From Candidatus Poribacteria bacterium (lineage in GTDB: Bacteria; Poribacteria; WGA-4E; WGA-3G), in assembly GCA_012270865.1 (NCBI GenBank), contig JAAXHL010000065.1:20809-84808 (forward strand): 64,000 bases of DNA, read 5' to 3'. Of the stretch, positions 60,029-64,000 are shown one piece after another. The translations under genes were made by a program, and so were the position numbers. Below the pieces are notes generated by a model. The model was not told the origin of the DNA, ran no database searches, and saw only the letters and a list, made by a program, of their open reading frames with translations. Each line of letters starts with the position of its first letter. Position 1 is the first letter of the stretch.

Positions 60029-60616
60029 CTATTTTTTCGATAGATTCTTGATAACATCGTCAACCGTGTTCAGAACTCTAAACGGTGTACCAGATGCCTC
60101 AAGGGCAATTTGCAGCGTTTGCAATGCTGTTGTGAGAGCGTTTTGGACAGCCTCTTTGTCTACTTTATTTCCAGAATATACTATTCTTTCCGTTGGTTCA
60201 CCAATCGGAAGTCCATCATAGTGAAGCTGCACTCTATAACTTGCCACCACCTTATTCCTGAAGAGCTTATCTTCGTGATCTATTATAGGTTCATACGAAA
60301 CTGATACCCTCTTTTCTGTTAATTGTTCAGTTAGCTTTTGCGAGGTTTCAGTTAACTTTTGCTGGTCTTCAGTTAACTTTCCCCTATCATACGAAAGCAC
60401 TTGGGTTAACTTTTGCGAGGCTTCAGTTAACTGTTCAGTTAACTTTTGCTGGTTTTCTGTTAATTGTTCAGTTAACTTTTGCTGGTCTTCAGTTAACTTT
60501 TGCTGGTCTTCAGTTAACTTTTGCTGGTCTTCAGTTAACTTTCGCCAGCCTACAATTGAGAGGATTATGATAAAGAGAAGTAGGAACGCTTGTAAAACTA
60601 AAACAGCTGTTAGCAC
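60029..60616 (-). CDS. Membrane-anchored coiled-coil protein built on KLTEDQQ heptads
   Basis: A 195-residue protein. Residues 3-23 are a membrane segment (AVLVLQAFLLLFIIILSIVG). Residues 25-95 are a long coiled coil made of the heptad KLTEDQQ and its variants KLTEQLT, QLTENQQ and KLTEASQ. The heptads are encoded by 21-bp direct repeats in the DNA (AGTTAACTTTTGCTGG on the plus strand). The last 90 residues (VSYEPIIDHEDKLFRNKVVA, VQNALTTALQTLQIAL) are globular and unfamiliar. It would be a type II or N-anchored membrane protein with an oligomerising stalk. Function unknown. Confidence 0.7.
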   Translation of the reverse strand: MLTAVLVLQAFLLLFIIILSIVGWRKLTEDQQKLTEDQQKLTEDQQKLTEQLTENQQKLTEQLTEASQKLTQVLSYDRGKLTEDQQKLTETSQKLTEQLTEKRVSVSYEPIIDHEDKLFRNKVVASYRVQLHYDGLPIGEPTERIVYSGNKVDKEAVQNALTTALQTLQIALEASGTPFRVLNTVDDVIKNLSKK

Positions 60617-60683
60617 TATTAGCTCCTTAGACGACTAAAAAAGGTCGAGTTCTAATAATATCTGATAAAATTGAAGTCAGCAT

Positions 60684-61661
60684 TTAGAACGGCAGCGGAA
60701 TGCCGAGGCGTTCAGCAAGTGCTTTTAACTGTTCCTGATGCCCTTCACCAATCGGGATGCCGATTTCAGCCCATTCTTGTTCGCGCTCCCATTCTAAGCC
60801 TCCCGGTAGATCGGATCGGTCGTAACCGGGTGCGGGTTGCATCTGTCGTGCGTCGTGGATATGTTGGTCGATCTCCGCTTTGTATTCGTCTATGGGTCGG
60901 AATCGGGAGATGTCGATCGCTGTGATGAAAGCACCTTGGTTGGCACCTTCCCAGATTGTTGGCGGGTCCGGCGGTTTATCGAATAGCCAGATACCTGCCA
61001 TGAACCCACCGAGTGCGTGGCTGACATGACTCAATCCCAACATTTTGAAGAACGCGGCGGGACTCTGTTCAAACGCTTCTTCAAACGGTTGTGATCCATA
61101 AATGCCGGTTGCCATATCGACGACGATGGGGGGCTGCTCGCCTGCTGGGATCGCAAAACTCATCGGCGAAGCACCGGTTGCGGTGGCAATTGAACCGCCG
61201 GAACCGTGTCGGAAACGGTGGCAAGAGACAGCGAATCCGGCGCAATCTACTTCGAGGGCGAGCCTCGAATATTTGCCAGCACTTCCGAAGTGGAAATGGT
61301 TCCGACTCGTTGCGGCACCGAGTCCCATCTCTTTGGCTTTTTTGACGGCTGCCTCCGCGGCATGATAGGAGGCAAAATGTCCCATGCCGCCATCGCCATC
61401 GTAGACGGCTGTTGTCGGGGATTCATCAATACACCGGACGTTTGGACGTGGGTTGACTTTGCCGTCGAGCATCATTCCGACGTATCCAGGTGTTTGACGG
61501 GTGCCGTGGCTGAATACGCCGCGCAGATCGGTGAGTACCAGTAGGTTCGCTATATGTGCAGCGTCTTCTGCCGAGGTGCCTGCTTTCTGGAAAGCTTCGC
61601 TAATAAAGCCGTGCATTACATCCGGCATCACACGGATAAATTCTTTCGGTACAACATTCAT
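60684..61661 (-). CDS. Ldh-family (malate/L-lactate-like) dehydrogenase
   Basis: A 325-residue NAD(P)-dependent dehydrogenase of the Ldh_2 family, which oxidises malate, L-lactate, ureidoglycolate or similar 2-hydroxy acids and is unrelated to classical LDH. ATG at 61661 is chosen (MNVVPKEFIRV); a longer frame starts within a repeat. DLRGVFSHGTRQTPGYV near residue 43 and GLGAATSRNHFHFGSAGKYS are family signatures, as is NANxA-like ATATGASPMSFAIPAG and PPIVVDMATGI. The gene is preceded by three tandem copies of an 87-bp repeat. The substrate cannot be told. Confidence 0.92.
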   Translation of the reverse strand: MNVVPKEFIRVMPDVMHGFISEAFQKAGTSAEDAAHIANLLVLTDLRGVFSHGTRQTPGYVGMMLDGKVNPRPNVRCIDESPTTAVYDGDGGMGHFASYHAAEAAVKKAKEMGLGAATSRNHFHFGSAGKYSRLALEVDCAGFAVSCHRFRHGSGGSIATATGASPMSFAIPAGEQPPIVVDMATGIYGSQPFEEAFEQSPAAFFKMLGLSHVSHALGGFMAGIWLFDKPPDPPTIWEGANQGAFITAIDISRFRPIDEYKAEIDQHIHDARQMQPAPGYDRSDLPGGLEWEREQEWAEIGIPIGEGHQEQLKALAERLGIPLPF

Positions 61662-61670
61662 GATTTTTAA

Positions 61671-61930
61671 TGTTCCTTGCGGTTCGGTCAAGCGGGTTTT
61701 ATGAATGGACTGCCTTTACGTAGCCCGCCTTCCACTTCGTTTCAGGCTAAGTTTTTAATGTTCCTTGCGGTTCGGTCAAGCGGGTTTTATGAACGGACTG
61801 CCTTTCCGTAGATCCGCCTTCCACTTCGTTTCAGGTTTTTTTAATGTTCCTTGCGGTTCGGTCAAGCGGGTTTTATGAACGGACTGCCTTTCCATAGATC
61901 CGCCTTCCACTTCGTTTCAGGCTAAGTTTT
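61671..61930. repeat. 87-bp leader repeat, three tandem copies
   Basis: Units start with TGTTCCTTGCGGTTCGGTCA at 61671, 61759 and 61845 and end with CCGCCTTCCACTTCGTTTCA. Periods are 88 and 86 bases. A fourth, decayed unit runs to about 62025. The unit matches the repeat at 37898-37980 and its first block is also upstream of trxB. It lies directly before the Ldh-family gene, so it forms its 5' leader or promoter region. Confidence 0.85.
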
Positions 61931-62032
61931 TGATGTTACGAAAAAAATCCTTGCGGAGAAACGGCGTGGATTTGAGTCGTTGATGTGCTTTCCTTAAATC
62001 CGTTCTCCACTTCGCTGCGAACTTGCGAAGAA

Positions 62033-62887
62033 TTAAAAAATGAATCTCGGAATTCCGTTAATAATTGGATAGTGTTGTTCGCATGCTTTACAGTGAAGGT
62101 GCTGTTCTTCCCATGTAATCTCGCCTTTGCATTGCGGACAGACGAGAATCTCTCGTAATGTTTTTTTCTGACGGTTTTTGCCTTTTACCACTTTTGACAG
62201 CAAGTTTTGGCTTGCAAGCCGCGCCAAAACCGATTTTACACGGAAGACGATCCCTCGCGGTACTGCGTTTTTAAGAATCGGTAGCCACTGACTTTTGCCT
62301 CGATTGTTGCCCTCGGAGTCAATCAGTGTCTGTAAGGTCGCCGGAGATTCTAAGTCGAGCGTCGGTTCGGTTTCGGGTCGTATTTCGTAGTCTATTTCAC
62401 CTTCCCATTCGTATTGAACGAGGAAGAGGTTGTGATGCGTAATATGGAACCGTTTCCAGTGTTTGTCTTTTGCCGCGAGTGTGTGGAACAGTTTTCCGAA
62501 CTGCGGTTTCTGGTTATTTTTTTTTAGTGCTAAACGTCCGTCGATTAGGTTAACGATCCATCGGTGGTAGTGCCATCCGTATATCCGTTCGCCGATCTCC
62601 GAGGGTGTTTCGATGTAGCCGCGTCGTGCTACGCGCATGAGTTCGGCGATAAGTCGTTTCGGGTCTTGAACATGTTCGAGTACGTGGGCACAGATTACGT
62701 AGTCAAACGCTTGGTCTGCGAACGGTAGGAACTGCCCATCGGCTTCGACGATGGGTCTGTCCGTAACGATTTTGCCGCCGCGTTGTTCATCATCTTCTAT
62801 GAATTTATCGCATAAGACATCCGAACGTGCTTTCGGATTGTGACCGCTCCCTATCTCTAAGACAAAGTCGTTCGCACGGATGTTCAT
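62033..62887 (-). CDS. SAM-dependent methyltransferase with zinc-ribbon tail
   Basis: A 284-residue protein. Residues 1-130 hold a class I methyltransferase fold: FVLEIGSGHNPKARSDVL (SAM loop), FADQAFDYVICAHVLEHVQDP (post-II and IV motifs). The C-terminal 40 residues are a Trm112-like zinc ribbon: VCPQCKGEITWEEQHLHCKACEQHYPIINGIPRF, given here only by its cysteines C-x2-C and C-x2-C. A 31-bp palindromic repeat adds residues VLARLASQNL near residue 225. It overlaps the next methyltransferase gene as ATGA. Targets are unknown; pairs like this often modify lipids or glycans. Confidence 0.85.
   Translation of the reverse strand: MNIRANDFVLEIGSGHNPKARSDVLCDKFIEDDEQRGGKIVTDRPIVEADGQFLPFADQAFDYVICAHVLEHVQDPKRLIAELMRVARRGYIETPSEIGERIYGWHYHRWIVNLIDGRLALKKNNQKPQFGKLFHTLAAKDKHWKRFHITHHNLFLVQYEWEGEIDYEIRPETEPTLDLESPATLQTLIDSEGNNRGKSQWLPILKNAVPRGIVFRVKSVLARLASQNLLSKVVKGKNRQKKTLREILVCPQCKGEITWEEQHLHCKACEQHYPIINGIPRFIF
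62199..62229. repeat. 31-bp palindromic repeat, copy 2, in a coding sequence
   Basis: AGCAAGTTTTGGCTTGCAAG then CCGCGCCAAAA. It differs from the intergenic copy at 10204-10234 at two positions and adds about ten codons to the methyltransferase without breaking the frame. Confidence 0.8.
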
Positions 62888-63756
62888 TTTTCTACAACCA
62901 TGGTGATGTAAGGGCTGAGATACGGAAATGTGTTGGCAATGATTCTGCCTTTTATGCCGAATCCGACAGCCTTTTTGACAATCGTGAATCCGTTTTTTCG
63001 GAAAAATTGCGCGAGGTCTATCGGACTTGCGTAGTATGCACTATCGGCATCACCGCCGATTGCGTCTGTTTGTAAATCTGGTTCTCTGTAGATGAAATTC
63101 GGTGATTTCGTGAAGAACCGTTTTTGTAGATAGAGTCGACAGTTTCGGGTGAACTGTTGGAACGCTTGCCGTTTCGTCTCGCCCCAGACGGGTCTGCCGG
63201 GTTTGCCGGATATGAGGCGGATCCAATCCAGCAGTGGGATTAGGGGTGAACAGAGGTTCGGTCCGGAGATCACAATTCGTCCACCCTTGCGTACCACGCG
63301 TATCATCTCCGTTAAAGCCGTCTCTACGTCCGGTAGATGTTCAACTAATTCATTTGAGCAGATAACATCGAAGGCATCGTTATCAAAAGGGAGTTCGAGC
63401 ACGTCGCAGACTTCGTATCGGAGGCGCGGGTTTTCCCAGTTCTGTGCTTCCTTGAGGAAGAGTGGTGAAATATCGGTGCCGACGACATCAAAATCCGCTT
63501 GATTGAGCAGTTTCGCGGAGATACCGTTCCCGCATCCAAGATCGAGGACTTTGGAATGCGGTGGTGCGTAACGGATGACCAATTCTACGTAGTGTTGGAG
63601 ATAGGTTTCGTCGTGTGCATCAAGGAGACTTTTATAGGTTTCCGATGTTTCGTAGAACTCACGCATCCGTTGTCGGATTTTTAAACTATCAAATCTGGTC
63701 ACCGTTCCACTTTGTTTTACGGTGGTTTCTGATGAAGTCAACTGTGTCTGGGTCAT
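62884..63756 (-). CDS. Class I SAM-dependent methyltransferase
   Basis: A 290-residue methyltransferase. SKVLDLGCGNGISAKLL (near residue 75) is the SAM-binding loop, followed by DVVGTDISPLFLKEA, LPFDNDAFDVICSNELVEHL and MIRVVRKGGRIVISGPN. The C-terminus ends with a hydrophobic stretch (IANTFPYLSPYITMVVEK). It belongs to the ubiE/type 11 group, which methylate small molecules, lipids or sugars. Its stop overlaps the ATG of the next methyltransferase (62884-62887), so both are translated together. A repeat array lies before its start. Confidence 0.88.
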   Translation of the reverse strand: MTQTQLTSSETTVKQSGTVTRFDSLKIRQRMREFYETSETYKSLLDAHDETYLQHYVELVIRYAPPHSKVLDLGCGNGISAKLLNQADFDVVGTDISPLFLKEAQNWENPRLRYEVCDVLELPFDNDAFDVICSNELVEHLPDVETALTEMIRVVRKGGRIVISGPNLCSPLIPLLDWIRLISGKPGRPVWGETKRQAFQQFTRNCRLYLQKRFFTKSPNFIYREPDLQTDAIGGDADSAYYASPIDLAQFFRKNGFTIVKKAVGFGIKGRIIANTFPYLSPYITMVVEK

Positions 63757-63785
63757 AAAGGTGTCCTAATAATTCACAGAAGATT

Positions 63786-64000
63786 GAACAGGCTAAAAGC
63801 CTATTTTACAGAAGATGGAACAGGCTAAAAGCCTATTCTACAGAAGATGGAACAGGAAACTAACGGTCTCCTATTCTACAGAAGATGGAACAAACTAACG
63901 GTTGCCTATTCTACAGAAGATGGAACAAACTAACGGTTGCCTATTCTACAAAAGATTGAACAGGAAACTAACGGTTGCCTATTCTACAGAAGATGGAACA
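63786..64000. repeat. Tandem array of GAACAGGCTAAAAGCC repeats, runs off the window
   Basis: Seven units start at about 63786, 63818, 63850, 63888, 63923, 63958 and 63996, with steps of 32, 32, 38, 35, 35 and 38 bases. Each begins AGAAGATGGAACA (or AAGATTGAACA) and ends CCTATTCTACA. Two types alternate: GGCTAAAAG and AACTAACGGTTG. It is an expanded dispersed repeat, not CRISPR, since the middle parts are shared. Confidence 0.85.

Noticed and set aside
63786..64000. CRISPR array
   Set aside because: The parts between repeats are shared among units and step sizes vary (32-38), so there are no unique spacers; no cas genes are nearby.

Overview
The window looks like chromosomal DNA of a Gram-negative-type bacterium from an uncultivated, environmental or symbiotic lineage. 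lpxB and lpxK imply a lipid A outer membrane. Repeated phytanoyl-CoA-dioxygenase-like (PhyH) genes, a Gfo/Idh/MocA oxidoreductase, a PmoA-like (DUF6807) protein, an FAD_oxidored protein, LarA-like and FAH-family enzymes, LamG-type secreted proteins and very many small palindromic repeats are a mix I associate with Candidatus Poribacteria. That assignment is inference from memory of gene content; no rRNA or tRNA gene was seen.

Layout. (a) 1-5.3 kb, accessory: the tail of an unknown gene, a C5 DNA methyltransferase, a non-coding IS200/IS605-like element with a perfect promoter and a strongly structured RNA (about 1251-1740), a secreted zinc metallopeptidase, a Nudix hydrolase, and a coupled pair of AAA ATPase plus small nuclease-like protein. 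(b) 5.3-14.7 kb, metabolic: Gfo/Idh/MocA, three PhyH-family genes, a PmoA-like protein, a lipoprotein, a NuoE-NuoF fusion and an MFS transporter. (c) 14.8-18.1 kb: queC and two near-identical HAD hydrolases flanking an Rpn-type nuclease gene. (d) 18.4-25.6 kb, mostly minus strand: LamG and other secreted proteins with a shared C-terminal tail, FAD oxidoreductase, PIN protein, LarA-like and FAH-family enzymes. (e) 26-42 kb, housekeeping and signalling: argC, lpxB, lpxK, a large membrane protein, a TIM-barrel isomerase, a cyclase-ATPase-TPR regulator, HtrA, an M28 peptidase and a Crp/Fnr regulator. (f) 42-50.5 kb, visibly A/T-richer: a defence island with a PARIS-like ATPase/Toprim pair, a remnant of a DNA methyltransferase, and a three-gene ATGA-coupled operon (DUF6883 protein, DUF4926-nuclease-STAND-TPR giant, PIN nuclease). 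(g) 50.8-64 kb, mostly housekeeping on the minus strand: GT2, MoxR, a caspase-like/transglutaminase protein, moaC, FGGY kinase, trxB, a repeat-built coiled-coil protein, an Ldh-family dehydrogenase and two SAM methyltransferases.

Two themes stand out. First, the island at 42.7-50.5 kb, above all the operon at 45237-50523, is the best candidate for an undescribed system: a DUF4926 module, normally a small partner of DUF6883, is fused in front of a Cap4-like nuclease and a STAND ATPase, with a PIN nuclease coupled downstream. Second, the genome is full of mobile palindromes. A MITE family shows terminal repeats and short flanking duplications, and palindromic repeats have inserted in frame inside lpxK, an FGGY kinase and a methyltransferase gene.
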